DNA of 64,000 nt from the NCBI RefSeq assembly GCF_900221005.1, contig NZ_OBQI01000004.1:1-64000 (forward strand), in the 5' to 3' direction. Numbering within the stretch: position 1 is the first letter of the stretch; each line of letters begins with the position of its first letter. The DNA is from Blastococcus aggregatus. Its GTDB lineage: Bacteria; Actinomycetota; Actinomycetes; Mycobacteriales; Geodermatophilaceae. Position numbers and translations under genes: made by a program. Positions 25,747-34,711 of this stretch are shown here, piece after piece. The notes under the pieces were generated by a model. The model saw nothing but the letters and a program-made list of their open reading frames with translations. It was not told where the DNA came from and did no database searches.

Positions 25747-26706
25747 GTGGAGCACGGGCGACACTCGGGCATGTGGGTGCCCGACGAGCCACCGACGTGG
25801 GGGCGGATGTTCCTGCCACACCTGGAGGCCTCGTCGGTCCTGGCAGTGCTGAGCCTCGTCGCGCTGGTGGTGTACCTGGCCGCGGTCATGCGGTTGCGCC
25901 GAACGGGCGTCTCCTGGCCCTGGTGGCGAACGCTCTCCTGGCTCGCCGGGACTGCGTCTCTGTTCGCCGTCACCGGCACCTGGTTGAACGGCTACAGCAT
26001 GGTGCTGTTCAGCGTCCACATGACCCAGCACATGGTCCTGTCACTGATCACGCCACTGCTGCTCCTGGTCGCCGCACCGGTGACTCTCGCGCTGCGGACC
26101 CTGCCCCGAGGCCAAGGCGTGTCCGGCGTCCCGCGGGCACTGCTCCTCAACGGGCTACACAGCCGCCTGGCACGGCTTCTCGCCCACCCGCTGTTCTCTA
26201 TCCCGCTGTTCCTTGCGAGCCTCTACGGCGTCTACTTCACGCCACTCTTCGACGCTTTGATGAGCAACCCCGCCGGGCACCAGCTGATGTTGGCGCACTT
26301 CGTCGTCACCGGGATCCTGTTCTTCGGGCCGATCGTGGCGCAGGATCCCTGGCCCCGGACGCTGAGCCACCCCGGCCGGATGCTCGAGCTCTTTCTGCCC
26401 GTGCCGTTTCACGCGTTCTTCGGCGTCGCGATCATGATGGCCAGCTCACTGGTCGTCGACACGTTTGCCCAGCCCCCGGCCGGTTGGGGCATCGACCCGC
26501 TGCGAGACCAGGGCGAGGCCGGCGGCATCGTCTGGGCCTTCGGAGAACTGCCCACCGTGCTGGTACTGGCAGTCGTCTTCTTCTCCTGGGCCAGTTCCGA
26601 CGAGCGGCGCGGCAAGGCCCTGGACCGGGCAGCCGACCGGACCGGTGACGCCGAGCTGGCGGAGTACAACGCTCGACTTCGCGCCATGGCGTATTTGAAC
26701 AGGTGA
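25747..26706 (+). CDS. ctaG: Cytochrome c oxidase assembly protein, caa3-type CtaG
   Basis: Polytopic membrane protein of the Caa3_CtaG family, needed to assemble the copper centre of cytochrome oxidase in Bacillus-type systems. From GTG 25747, which has GGAGGAGG a few bases upstream, it has 319 residues and about seven membrane helices. HMTQHMVLSLITPLLLLVAAP is the family's His-rich segment, followed by HQLMLAHFVVTGILFF. Other forms of this gene exist in actinobacteria alone or fused to CopD; here it is separate. It converges on an M23 peptidase gene and shares the dyad-bearing gap with the STAS gene. Confidence 0.87.
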   Translation: MEHGRHSGMWVPDEPPTWGRMFLPHLEASSVLAVLSLVALVVYLAAVMRLRRTGVSWPWWRTLSWLAGTASLFAVTGTWLNGYSMVLFSVHMTQHMVLSLITPLLLLVAAPVTLALRTLPRGQGVSGVPRALLLNGLHSRLARLLAHPLFSIPLFLASLYGVYFTPLFDALMSNPAGHQLMLAHFVVTGILFFGPIVAQDPWPRTLSHPGRMLELFLPVPFHAFFGVAIMMASSLVVDTFAQPPAGWGIDPLRDQGEAGGIVWAFGELPTVLVLAVVFFSWASSDERRGKALDRAADRTGDAELAEYNARLRAMAYLNR

Positions 26707-26789
26707 GGCGCGGCGGCGCCGTTCCAGACAGACGGGCAGATTCGAGACCAGGACTTGGCCCCCGCCGGGATCCGAGCCCGCGGGGTACG

Positions 26790-28151
26790 TCAGCCCCCGC
26801 AGGCACCGACAGAGATCCCACGAGCGTTCAGCCACGCAGCCGGGTTTGAGGCTCCGCTGTACATGGCCCCGTTCGGATGCACCTCGAAATGCACATGCGG
26901 CCCGGTCGAGTTACCCCTGTTTCCCACCTCGGCGATCTGCTCGCCGGCCACCACACGGTCGCCGGCGCGGACGAAGTAGTCGTTGATGTGCCCGTAGACG
27001 TACACGGCACCGTCGTCGCCGAGCAGGTAGACAGCCAGCCCGAAACCGGTGGCCGGCCCAGCACGCTGGACGGTTCCCGAGATGGGGGCGTAAAGCGGCG
27101 TGCCGATGGGAGAGGCGACGTCTAGCCCGTTGTGCGAGGTTCCCCAGCGTGCGCCGAAGCAACTGGTGACGCGTCCGGAGAAGGGCGCGGTATAACCGGA
27201 AGACCCGCCGGAGCCAGCATTGCTGGGCCTGTTGCTCCGCGCCGCCGCCGCGGCCTCGGCGACTTTCCGGGCCGACGCCTCGGCTGCGGCAGCGGCGGCG
27301 GCCTCCTCGGCCTGCTTTTGGGCCGTCCACTGCTGATAGGCGTTCCGTGCCCCCTGCAGCTCGAGAACTCTGATCTGGGCGGCCTTCAGGTCCACCTCGT
27401 GCGCCGCCCTCTGTGCGGCCACCTCGGCGTAGACACCTTGCTGGGCGGTCAGCTGCGCGTCCGCCTGCGCTTTGGCGGCCTGGGCCGTCTCCTCGGCGGC
27501 AGCCATCTCGTCGCGGGCGGCGCGAGCGGAGGAGTCGGCGTTGGTCTGAGTCACCTTGGCGAACTGGAGCTGGCCGAGAACGTCCACCTCGTTGACTGCG
27601 ACGTAGTCAAGCAGAGCGGCGCGCTGGATCAGTTCGCCAGGTCCCTCGGAGCTCAACAGCGCGGCCGTCCTGGAGATCGTCGACCCGTTCATGTAGCTGT
27701 CACGGGAGAACTGGGCGATGCGAGCTTCCGCTACGGAGACGGCAGCCGCCGCTGCTTGGAGCTCGGCTGCTCGCTGTTCAGCCATCGCCTCGGCCTGCAG
27801 GAACGCTTCCTCGGCGATCATGTAGGCGGTCCCTGCGGCCTCGGCCTCGATGCCGACGCGTTCGAGCTGGGCTTCGGCGACCGCTACCAGGCCGGCGATA
27901 CGGCCGACCTCGGCCGCCGCAGTCGCCTGCTCGGCCTGCGCGGCACCGATCTGGCCGTCCGTGGGGTTGGGAGGCGCGGGCGCGGTGAGACCAGGCGTTG
28001 CCAAGCCGACGAGCGCAATGCTGGCGAGCACACCGATCAGCGTGCTCCGCACCGGACGGCGACAACCCGGACGACTCACTGTCGGCCAGCGGTGACCTGG
28101 CCGTCCAGCGACTGTCGGGCCGGCCCGTCGGAGAGAACGGTGATCGGACAT
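26790..28151 (-). CDS. Secreted M23 peptidoglycan peptidase with coiled-coil N-terminus (paralogue A)
   Basis: Exported zinc metallopeptidase-type protein of 453 residues. A signal or anchor segment lies at about 36-60 after a basic N-terminus. A long Ala/Glu/Gln-rich coiled coil (about 65-300) resembles EnvC/RipA-type regulators. The C-terminal LytM/M23 domain (about 320-453) has H340xxxD344 (HNGLD) and HVHFE with H419 and H421, so the zinc ligands are intact. ATG 28151 has GGGAG upstream, and a BlaI-type dyad lies 55 bases before it. The domain is closely similar in layout to the next minus-strand gene and to the gene at 35666. Confidence 0.9.
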   Translation of the reverse strand: MSDHRSLRRAGPTVAGRPGHRWPTVSRPGCRRPVRSTLIGVLASIALVGLATPGLTAPAPPNPTDGQIGAAQAEQATAAAEVGRIAGLVAVAEAQLERVGIEAEAAGTAYMIAEEAFLQAEAMAEQRAAELQAAAAAVSVAEARIAQFSRDSYMNGSTISRTAALLSSEGPGELIQRAALLDYVAVNEVDVLGQLQFAKVTQTNADSSARAARDEMAAAEETAQAAKAQADAQLTAQQGVYAEVAAQRAAHEVDLKAAQIRVLELQGARNAYQQWTAQKQAEEAAAAAAAEASARKVAEAAAAARSNRPSNAGSGGSSGYTAPFSGRVTSCFGARWGTSHNGLDVASPIGTPLYAPISGTVQRAGPATGFGLAVYLLGDDGAVYVYGHINDYFVRAGDRVVAGEQIAEVGNRGNSTGPHVHFEVHPNGAMYSGASNPAAWLNARGISVGACGG

Positions 28152-28206
28152 GGCTCGCTCCCTGGGGAAGAGGGTGGCGGTATGGATGAGCCAGAGCAGA
28201 GTCCCA

Positions 28207-28222
28207 CTAACTCAGATAGTAG
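28207..28222. promoter_or_regulatory. BlaI-type operator (site 4)
   Basis: CTAACTCAGATAGTAG, 55 bases upstream of M23 paralogue A; the right arm is perfect and the left arm has one change. Confidence 0.6.
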
Positions 28223-28314
28223 CGATGGCAACACGCGGCACACATGTCACTCACTTCCCACCGCCGAGTCACGCCTTGGGCACTCAGAGTGGCCGCCATA
28301 CCGCGTCGGCTGCC

Positions 28315-28345
28315 CCGGGGTCCTGCGCACCCGTGCGACCCGGTG
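28315..28345 (-). terminator. Possible hairpin after M23 paralogue B
   Basis: CGCAC/GTGCG around a CC loop, flanked by GGGT and ACCC with small bulges, gives a GC-rich stem 29 bases past the stop of paralogue B. It is imperfect and has no T run. Confidence 0.3.
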
Positions 28346-28373
28346 CCACGTCGTCTCTCGACGTGGTTACCGA

Positions 28374-29636
28374 TCAGCCACAGCCGCCACCGAGCGTGAT
28401 GCCGCGGGCCCCCAGCCACGGCGTTGGATCGACGCGGTCCTGGTAGAGCCCATTCCGATGGGTCTCGATGTGCAGGTGGGGTCCCGTCGACTGCCCCCGG
28501 TTGCCCACCTCGGCGATCTGCTGACCGGCAGTGACCACCTGACCCGCGTTCACGAAGTACTCGTTGATGTGGCCGTACACGGTGATGGTGCCGTCCCCGT
28601 GCTGGATGTAGACGGCCAGGCCGAACCCGCTCGCAGGCCCCGCGTCCAGCACCACTCCGTCATCCGGTGCATAGATGGGCGTACCGATGGGAGCGGCGAT
28701 GTCCACGCCGTTGTGCTTGGCGCCGGACCGGCTTCCGTAGCAGGACGTCACCCGACCGGCCACGAGCGCGGCGGTGCCGGCGCGCGCCATCGCAAGTTCG
28801 CCTCGCTGCTGCTCGTCCCGCGCGGCAACCGGATCTGCCACTCCCTGCGCCCCCAACAGCTTGATCTCCGCGTCGCGGAGCTGCGCGTCGAGGGCGAGCT
28901 TCTGGCCAGCAGCAGCGTCGTACGCCTGCTGAGATGCCGCGAGCTGCGCCTGGGCTGCAGCCTCCGCCTCGACCGAGGCGCGCACGGCCGCATCGCGCTC
29001 CGCAACCGCAGCCTGGGCCGCCCGATCAGCGCGCTCCTGCCGCCCCTGGATCACCTCGAACTCCTCGAGCCGCTCGGCGCGGTCCTCACCCAGGAGGTCG
29101 AGCATCGCAGCCCTCTCCAGCACCTCGTCAGGTCCGGCCGCGTCGAGCAGCGCGGCCGCATCGCCCAGCGAATCGGCACCCATGAAGGCATCGCGGCCGA
29201 GAGCGGCAATGCCGCCCCGAGCGGCATCGACCGCCGCGCGAGTCGCCTCCAGCTCAGCGGCAGCGGCAGCGGCTTGCGTCTCTGCATCCACAAGCGCAGC
29301 CTGCGCAGCGCGGGAGGCGTCGGCCGCAGCCTCCGCTTCCACGGTGGATCTCTCCAGATCCTTCTCAGCCGCGGTCACCAACCCCGAGATCCTCTCGACC
29401 TCAGTACTCAAAACAGCCTCCTCCGACTGCCCTTCGGCGGGGGCAGCAAGTGCCGTCACGGCCGACAGTCCGATGACAAGCGCTGCCGTGGCGGCAACAA
29501 GGCCGGTGCGCCGGTGGCGGATGATCGCGGAACCGACTCCGGGGAGACCCGTTCGACTGTCTCGGCGGAGTCGATCGGAGCGGACTACGGACGGGACGAC
29601 GGTCGTGCGGACGGATCGGTTGTGCAGCGTCGCCAA
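28374..29636 (-). CDS. Secreted M23 peptidoglycan peptidase with coiled-coil N-terminus (paralogue B)
   Basis: Same design as paralogue A: basic N-terminus, signal segment (about 43-68, ending ALAAPAEG), long Ala/Glu coiled coil to about 285, then an M23 domain with AKHNGVDIAAP and GPHLHIETH, again with intact ligands. The annotated start is TTG with a distant GGAG; a start inside the next 30 codons is possible because the N-terminus is long for a signal peptide. The dyad at 29860 lies about 220 bases upstream. It is tandem with paralogue A, so a duplication is likely, but the coiled coils have diverged. Confidence 0.88.
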   Translation of the reverse strand: MATLHNRSVRTTVVPSVVRSDRLRRDSRTGLPGVGSAIIRHRRTGLVAATAALVIGLSAVTALAAPAEGQSEEAVLSTEVERISGLVTAAEKDLERSTVEAEAAADASRAAQAALVDAETQAAAAAAELEATRAAVDAARGGIAALGRDAFMGADSLGDAAALLDAAGPDEVLERAAMLDLLGEDRAERLEEFEVIQGRQERADRAAQAAVAERDAAVRASVEAEAAAQAQLAASQQAYDAAAGQKLALDAQLRDAEIKLLGAQGVADPVAARDEQQRGELAMARAGTAALVAGRVTSCYGSRSGAKHNGVDIAAPIGTPIYAPDDGVVLDAGPASGFGLAVYIQHGDGTITVYGHINEYFVNAGQVVTAGQQIAEVGNRGQSTGPHLHIETHRNGLYQDRVDPTPWLGARGITLGGGCG

Positions 29637-29956
29637 GGCGGCGGATCTCCGTTCTTCCTCGCCGCCTACCGGGTTAGCTGACGGGTTCGGGCGGGAAGGC
29701 GCCCTACCCGCGTGCTCGCAGTCGCGCTCACGCGGGATTCACCCCAGGGGAACGGTGGGTCCCCGGTCCGTCCGGCCGTGTGGCACGGGCAGTTAGGCGG
29801 GGTCCGACCGAGGCTCTCCGGTCGAGAGGCACAGCTCGGTAGGACCGCCCGGAACCGTAGTACGAAGTTCCTTAGTTGTCACGGTTGCATAACGACGGCT
29901 GACGAAGCTGCTGGTCAACAACACCTGCACCGAGGACATCCCAGGGGCCGTCGCGC
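29637..29956. other. Gene-free stretch upstream of M23 paralogue B
   Basis: This 320-base gap between the ccsA stop and the M23 start (both leftward) contains one BlaI-type dyad and no supported gene or clear terminator. Confidence 0.5.
29860..29875. promoter_or_regulatory. BlaI-type operator (site 5)
   Basis: GTACGAAGTTCCTTAG fits the dyad with one change in the left arm. It is 224 bases upstream of M23 paralogue B. Confidence 0.55.
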
Positions 29957-30934
29957 TCACGAGACGCCGCCGTAGGAGTGCAGACCGGTCGACACCAGGT
30001 TCACGAACAGCAGGTTGAAGACGAGGCTCGCGAAGGCGACCAGGTTCACCCACGCGGCCGGGCGGCCTCGCCACCCGGCGGTGGTTCGGGCGTGCAGGTA
30101 AGTCGCATACAGAGCCCAGGAGATGAAAGCCCAGGTCTCCTTCGGGTCCCATCCCCAGAACCGCCCCCAGGCGCTCTCCGCCCAGATCGCGCCGGCGATG
30201 ACCGCGAACGTCCAGACGGGGAAGCCGAAGACCGCGGTGCGGTGCGCCACCCGGTCGAGCACGGCCACACTGGGCAGCTTGTCGGCGATCCCCCCGCTCC
30301 TACGGCCGCCGTCCCCCAGCGTCCTCTCGCGGTGGACCGCGACCAGGTACAGCGCACTGGCGACGGCGCTGACGATGAAGATGCCGAACGAGATGATGGC
30401 CGCCGAAACGTGCACGGCCAGCCAGTCCGAACGCAGGGCGGCAATCAGCGGACCGGATTCCGCGTAGAGGTAGAGCCCGATGAGAACCAGCCCGAGCACC
30501 ACGGGCCCAAGCACAAAGGCTCCGATGCGTCGCACCGCCGGCACCCGGACTGCGAACACGAGGTAGGCGACCACGCCGGCGAGTACCGAGGCAGTTGCGA
30601 ACTCGTACATGTTGCCCCACGGCACCCGCCCGGTCGCCGCGCTGCGGGCGACGAGCACACCGGCGTTGGCGAGGGCGCCGGCACCCGTGAGCCCGACGCC
30701 CAGGAGCCCCCAGCGGCGACCGGCCGAGCCGGACGCCGCCGCCGGCGGCTGGGCTCCGTCCTCCGGAGAGGACAGGGACGTGCCGACACCGACGGTGGCC
30801 AGCTCCTGACTCGGCCGGAAGGCGCGCCTTCCGAACGCGAGCTCGCCACAGAAAGCGAGCGCCGCGAGGGCATAGATGATGATCGAGGCGCTGAAGAGGG
30901 AGTCGGACAGGGCAGAGAACTGGTCGGATGTCAT
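29957..30934 (-). CDS. ccsA: System II cytochrome c biogenesis protein CcsA/ResC (CcsB-type)
   Basis: Polytopic haem-handling half of the System II cytochrome c synthase, working with ResB to deliver haem to apocytochromes outside the membrane. The 325-residue protein has about eight membrane helices and the family's haem-binding loop GRFWGWDPKETWAF, with conserved His in membrane-proximal positions (VHVSAAI, YLHAR, STGLHSYGG). Its start overlaps the stop of the N-acyltransferase gene (ATGA), so it is probably translated with it. Its partner ResB is about 18 kb away, although the two genes are often adjacent. Confidence 0.92.
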   Translation of the reverse strand: MTSDQFSALSDSLFSASIIIYALAALAFCGELAFGRRAFRPSQELATVGVGTSLSSPEDGAQPPAAASGSAGRRWGLLGVGLTGAGALANAGVLVARSAATGRVPWGNMYEFATASVLAGVVAYLVFAVRVPAVRRIGAFVLGPVVLGLVLIGLYLYAESGPLIAALRSDWLAVHVSAAIISFGIFIVSAVASALYLVAVHRERTLGDGGRRSGGIADKLPSVAVLDRVAHRTAVFGFPVWTFAVIAGAIWAESAWGRFWGWDPKETWAFISWALYATYLHARTTAGWRGRPAAWVNLVAFASLVFNLLFVNLVSTGLHSYGGVS

Positions 30935-32616
30935 CGGGATCCTTGCTTGTCGGTGTGGACATCGCGTGGCACGGTCTCGTGGCGAGCGCTCGAGGGCACG
31001 TTCGACCGATGTGGCTCACGTCGGCGGAGCACGACGGCGGCGAGCAGCGCGGCCAGGCCCGTGGCGGTGGCGGCCCACTCGGCGCCGGCGCCGATTCGGC
31101 TCGCCAGGGTGGTGTTCTGCCGCAGGGCGATGGCGCCGCTGAACAGGTAGGGCGTGAAGAGTTCGGACCGGTCGATGACAGTGCCGTCGGGTGCGACGAC
31201 CGCGGAAATCCCGCTCGTTGCGGCGACGATGACCGTCCGGCCGTGCTCGATGGCACGCAGGCGGCTCATCGCCAACTGCTGCTCGCTCTCGGCGGTGTAG
31301 CCGAATGTCGCGTTGTTGGTCTGCACCACCAACAGCGAGGCGCCGCCGTCCACGACGTCGGACACCAGTCCGTCGTAGGCCACCTCGAAACAGATGAGGT
31401 CTCCGATCCGCACTCCCCCGACGTCCAGAACGCCGGGCTCATCCCCCGCGACGAAGTCCCGACGCAGGCGATCGACCTGATCGCTGAACAGCCGGAAGAA
31501 CGAGCGGGCCGGCACGTACTCGCCGAACGGCACGGGATGCCGCTTTGCGTAGCGCTCGCCAGGACCCTCCACCGGATCCCAGACCACACCGACGTTCGTC
31601 AGCTTCTCCCCGGGCCCGTCCAGGACGGCACCGATCAGGATCGGCACGCCTACTGCGCGCGCCGCTCGGTCGATGGCGGCTGCCGCGTCCGGGTTCTTGT
31701 AAGGATCGATGTCGGAGGAGTTCTCCGGCCAGATCACGAGGTCCGGCCGCGAGGCCGTGCCGGCAGCTACCGCTTCGGCCAACTCCAGCGTCTGCTCGAC
31801 GTGGTTGTCGAGAACTGCGCGACGTTGGGCGTTGAAGTCCAGGCCGGCCCGGGGCACGTCGCCCTGGACAACAGCGACCGTGGCCGTCGGCCCGCCGGCC
31901 GTCAGGCTGGACCCGGGCAGCGGTAGCCAGGCAAGCGCCCCGACCACCGGGACGAGTAAGGCTGCAGCGACGAGTATCGCGACGGCGCGAGGCTGGCCGG
32001 CGCGGCGTTCACGTCGCCCGAGCAAAGAGCGCCAGACAGCGCGGGCGAGCAACGTGCCGGTGAGCGCCACGGCGAAGGTCACCAGCGCCACGCCGCCGTA
32101 CGCGGCGAAAGAACCCAACGGCCCGTCGGCCTGACTGAACCCGAGTCGTCCCCACGGAAAGCCCCCGAACGGAATGCGGGAACGGGCGGCCTCCTGCCCC
32201 ACCCACAACGCCGCCATCCAGACCGGAGCCGCCGGAAGCCGACCGACCAGTGCCGACGCGCCCCCCAAGGCGGCGTAGAAGACCGCTTGGAAAGTCGACA
32301 GCGCCAGCCAAGGAAGATCGCCGACGAAGACGCCGGTCCAGCTCAGCAAGGGGAACAAGAAGCTAGAGCCGAGCAGCATCCCCAGCGCGGCGCCCCACCG
32401 TGCACTACGGCCGCGCGTCGCCAGCGCGAGGGCGAAGGGACCACCCACAGCGAGCGGCCAGAGTCCGTACGGCGGGAAGGCCAGCCACAGGCACACCCCG
32501 CCGCCCGCGGCCAGGAGAGCGGCCACCGGCCATGGGACCACCGCCTCGACCCGGCCCTCGTGGGTCCGCACGTCACCCCCGTCCGCAGCACGCCTGACGC
32601 CTTCACCTCCAGACAT
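30931..32616 (-). CDS. lnt: Apolipoprotein N-acyltransferase
   Basis: Membrane enzyme that adds the third acyl chain to lipoproteins. The 561-residue protein has six to seven N-terminal membrane helices, then a nitrilase/CN-hydrolase domain (about 240-500) with the expected triad: Glu in VIWPENSSD, Lys in YAKRHPVPFGEYVP and Cys in DLICFEVAYDG. A last membrane helix is at about 515-535. ATG 32616 has only an overly close AGGA; a GTG 15 codons later follows GGGGGTGAC and could be the true start. The dyad at 32619 ends three bases before the ATG, so transcription may start very near the start codon. Confidence 0.9.
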   Translation of the reverse strand: MSGGEGVRRAADGGDVRTHEGRVEAVVPWPVAALLAAGGGVCLWLAFPPYGLWPLAVGGPFALALATRGRSARWGAALGMLLGSSFLFPLLSWTGVFVGDLPWLALSTFQAVFYAALGGASALVGRLPAAPVWMAALWVGQEAARSRIPFGGFPWGRLGFSQADGPLGSFAAYGGVALVTFAVALTGTLLARAVWRSLLGRRERRAGQPRAVAILVAAALLVPVVGALAWLPLPGSSLTAGGPTATVAVVQGDVPRAGLDFNAQRRAVLDNHVEQTLELAEAVAAGTASRPDLVIWPENSSDIDPYKNPDAAAAIDRAARAVGVPILIGAVLDGPGEKLTNVGVVWDPVEGPGERYAKRHPVPFGEYVPARSFFRLFSDQVDRLRRDFVAGDEPGVLDVGGVRIGDLICFEVAYDGLVSDVVDGGASLLVVQTNNATFGYTAESEQQLAMSRLRAIEHGRTVIVAATSGISAVVAPDGTVIDRSELFTPYLFSGAIALRQNTTLASRIGAGAEWAATATGLAALLAAVVLRRREPHRSNVPSSARHETVPRDVHTDKQGSR

Positions 32617-32618
32617 TC

Positions 32619-32634
32619 CTACGTAGGGTAGTAG
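32619..32634. promoter_or_regulatory. BlaI-type operator (site 6)
   Basis: CTACGTAGGGTAGTAG, a near-perfect dyad immediately upstream of the lnt ATG. Confidence 0.65.
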
Positions 32635-32695
32635 ATGCGATCGACACGCAAACGCCCACGAGCAGACTGGCGACGAGCCAACCGCCTGTACCCTC

Positions 32696-32711
32696 CTAGG
32701 CAGCTTCGTAG
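32696..32711. promoter_or_regulatory. BlaI-type operator (site 7)
   Basis: CTAGGCAGCTTCGTAG; its reverse complement CTACGAAGCTGCCTAG fits the dyad. It is 90 bases upstream of the dsbA-like gene. Confidence 0.6.
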
Positions 32712-32801
32712 AGCGGAGCTTCCAGCTAGTCGGCCGGCTACACCCGCCGGATGGCCGCGGTCGGCGCTCGATCCGCCGGACCGGATCAACGAGGAGAGCG
32801 G

Positions 32802-33452
32802 TTGAGCACCAACCTGAAGATTTCCGCCGCGCTGGTGGCGGCCTTCGTCGTGACCGTCGCCGTCCTCCTCGGGGTGAACAACTCCGGGGCGGACGACACC
32901 GGCACGGCCGAAGCAGGCGGCGCGCCCGTCGTGCGCGAAGACAGCCACCAACTCTCCACCGCCGCCGACGACAGGGTCACGCTGGTGGAGTTCCTGGACT
33001 TCGAGTGCGAGGCCTGCAAGGCCGCGTACCCGTTCGTCGAGCAGCTTCGCGACGACTACGACGGGCGGGTCACCTTCGTCGCCCGCTACTTCCCGATGCC
33101 GGGCCACGCCAACGCAGAGAACGCGGCCGTGGCGGTCGAGGCCGCAGCCCGACAGGGCCGGTTCGAAGACATGTACCACCGCATGTACGAGACGCAGACG
33201 GAGTGGGGGGAGCGGCAGGACTCTCAGGCGGATGTCTTCCGCGGCTTCGCCGAGGGAATGGGCCTCGACATGGCCGACTACGACGCAGCGGTCGGCGATC
33301 CCACCACTCTCGAGCGGGTGCTGCGGGATCGCGAGGACGGTCTCGCGCTGGGCGTGGAGGGCACACCGACGTTCTTCCTCAACGGGGAAAAGGTCGAGGC
33401 GCAGACCACCGACGAGTTCATCGAACTGATCGATGCTGCGCTCGCCGACTGA
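32802..33452 (+). CDS. Membrane-anchored DsbA-type thiol oxidoreductase
   Basis: Periplasm-facing thioredoxin-fold protein that would introduce disulfides into exported proteins. From TTG 32802, which has a GAGGAGA ribosome site, it has 216 residues: one N-terminal membrane helix (about 7-27), then a DsbA-like domain with the active site CEAC in LDFECEACKAAYPF and the cis-Pro loop EGTPTFFLNG. The upstream ATG at 32751 adds 17 residues and lacks a ribosome site. It is followed by VKOR (20-base overlap), TlpA and CcdA, all overlapping, so this is one operon for disulfide formation and reduction. Confidence 0.9.
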   Translation: MSTNLKISAALVAAFVVTVAVLLGVNNSGADDTGTAEAGGAPVVREDSHQLSTAADDRVTLVEFLDFECEACKAAYPFVEQLRDDYDGRVTFVARYFPMPGHANAENAAVAVEAAARQGRFEDMYHRMYETQTEWGERQDSQADVFRGFAEGMGLDMADYDAAVGDPTTLERVLRDREDGLALGVEGTPTFFLNGEKVEAQTTDEFIELIDAALAD

Positions 33453-34107
33453 GACGACCCTGACCGTCACCCCCACTGAGCACTCGAAGCAGCTCTCCGG
33501 TTCGAACGGCCGGGAGGCGCCGTCGGAGCGCGGGCTGGCTTGGCTGCTCCTGGTCGGCGGGCTGCTCGGGCTCGTTGCGTCCTTCGTTCTCGCCGTCGAG
33601 AAGTACGCGCTCCTGGCTGATCCGTCCTACGTGCCGACGTGCAGCCTCAATCCCGTCCTGAGCTGCGGCTCCATCATGTCCAGCGCTCAGGCCGAGGCCT
33701 TCGGTTTTCCCAACCCGCTGCTCGGCATCGCCGGCTTCGCCGTCGTGGCCTCGACCGGCGCGGCCCTTGTCGCCGGGGCACGGGTCGCGGGCTGGTTCTG
33801 GGGCGGCCTGCAGGTCGGCGTATCCCTCGGCGTCGTCTTCGTGCACTGGCTGATCTTCAGCAGCCTGTACCGGATCGGCGCACTCTGCCCGTACTGCATG
33901 GTCGTCTGGGCGGTGACGGTTCCGATGTTCTGGTACGTCACCGTGCACAACGCCACCGCAATCACATCGCGATTGCCGCCTTGGCTCGCCCGCGCGGTGG
34001 CGCGGGCACGAGCCCATCACGGTGTCGTGCTCACGATGTGGTTCCTCTTCATCACCGCCGCCATCCTGGAGCGGTTCTGGCTGTACTGGAGCACTCTCGT
34101 TGACTGA
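33433..34107 (+). CDS. VKOR family disulfide-forming membrane protein
   Basis: Bacterial vitamin K epoxide reductase homologue, which replaces DsbB in actinobacteria by reoxidising DsbA and passing electrons to quinone. The 224-residue protein has about four core membrane helices plus one near the C-terminus. The loop Cys pair is in CSLNPVLSCGSIM and the active-site pair in GALCPYCMVVW. ATG 33433 overlaps the DsbA gene by 20 bases; later starts are possible because the first 35 residues look disordered. The next gene's TTG overlaps its stop. Confidence 0.92.
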   Translation: MLRSPTETTLTVTPTEHSKQLSGSNGREAPSERGLAWLLLVGGLLGLVASFVLAVEKYALLADPSYVPTCSLNPVLSCGSIMSSAQAEAFGFPNPLLGIAGFAVVASTGAALVAGARVAGWFWGGLQVGVSLGVVFVHWLIFSSLYRIGALCPYCMVVWAVTVPMFWYVTVHNATAITSRLPPWLARAVARARAHHGVVLTMWFLFITAAILERFWLYWSTLVD

Positions 34108-34711
34108 CATCGGATCCCGTCGCGGAAATCTGGCGCTCTGCGGCCTGATGATCGCCGCCGCCCTGGCCGGCTGCTCCGGAGAGAGCGCTACCAACGCCAG
34201 CACGGCCACAGAGAGCTCGGGAGACTTCGACTTCGCGGGCAACACGCCGCTCGGCGAGGTCATCCCTCCGGCAGAGCGGGAATCGGCGCCGACCTTCACC
34301 GGAGAGCTCCTCGACGGGACTGCATTCGAATCCGCGGAGTTGGCCGGCGAGATCACGGTGCTCAACTTCTGGGGATCGTGGTGCGCGCCCTGCCGCGTGG
34401 AGACGCCGGAGTTCCAGGCCGTGTATGCCGACGTTGCCGATTCGGGCGTGGAGTTCCTCGGCGTCGACGTGAAGGACAACCGCCAGATGGCGCAGGCCTT
34501 CGTCGAATCCGTGGGAGCGGAGTACCCGTCGCTCTTCGATCCACGAGGAGAGGTGGCGATGGCCTTCCGAGGCTTCCCGGCCAACGTCGTGCCCAGCACC
34601 ATCCTCATCGACCCCGCCGGCCAGGTGGCCGCCGTCTACGTGGCGGTCGTCCCGGAAGACGACCTGCGGCGGGCGATCGATCGACTCCTGGCCGAAGAGA
34701 CCCCACGGTGA
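34100..34711 (+). CDS. TlpA/ResA-like thioredoxin lipoprotein
   Basis: Exported thiol reductant, probably keeping apocytochrome c haem-binding cysteines reduced for System II maturation. The TTG at 34100 overlaps the VKOR stop by 8 bases and gives 203 residues with a lipobox, IAAALAGCSG. The thioredoxin fold has the active site WGSWCAPCRVE and a cis-Pro NVVPSTILID. A frame start at 34022 lies inside VKOR and is a Ser/Pro-rich shadow. Electrons would come from CcdA, whose gene overlaps by 4 bases. Confidence 0.9.
   Translation: MTDIGSRRGNLALCGLMIAAALAGCSGESATNASTATESSGDFDFAGNTPLGEVIPPAERESAPTFTGELLDGTAFESAELAGEITVLNFWGSWCAPCRVETPEFQAVYADVADSGVEFLGVDVKDNRQMAQAFVESVGAEYPSLFDPRGEVAMAFRGFPANVVPSTILIDPAGQVAAVYVAVVPEDDLRRAIDRLLAEETPR

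Noticed and set aside
27132-29681. An 849-codon plus-strand open frame across two M23 genes
   Set aside because: It has no domain cues and spans the operator and the gap between the two minus-strand peptidases, which have intact zinc motifs and ribosome sites.
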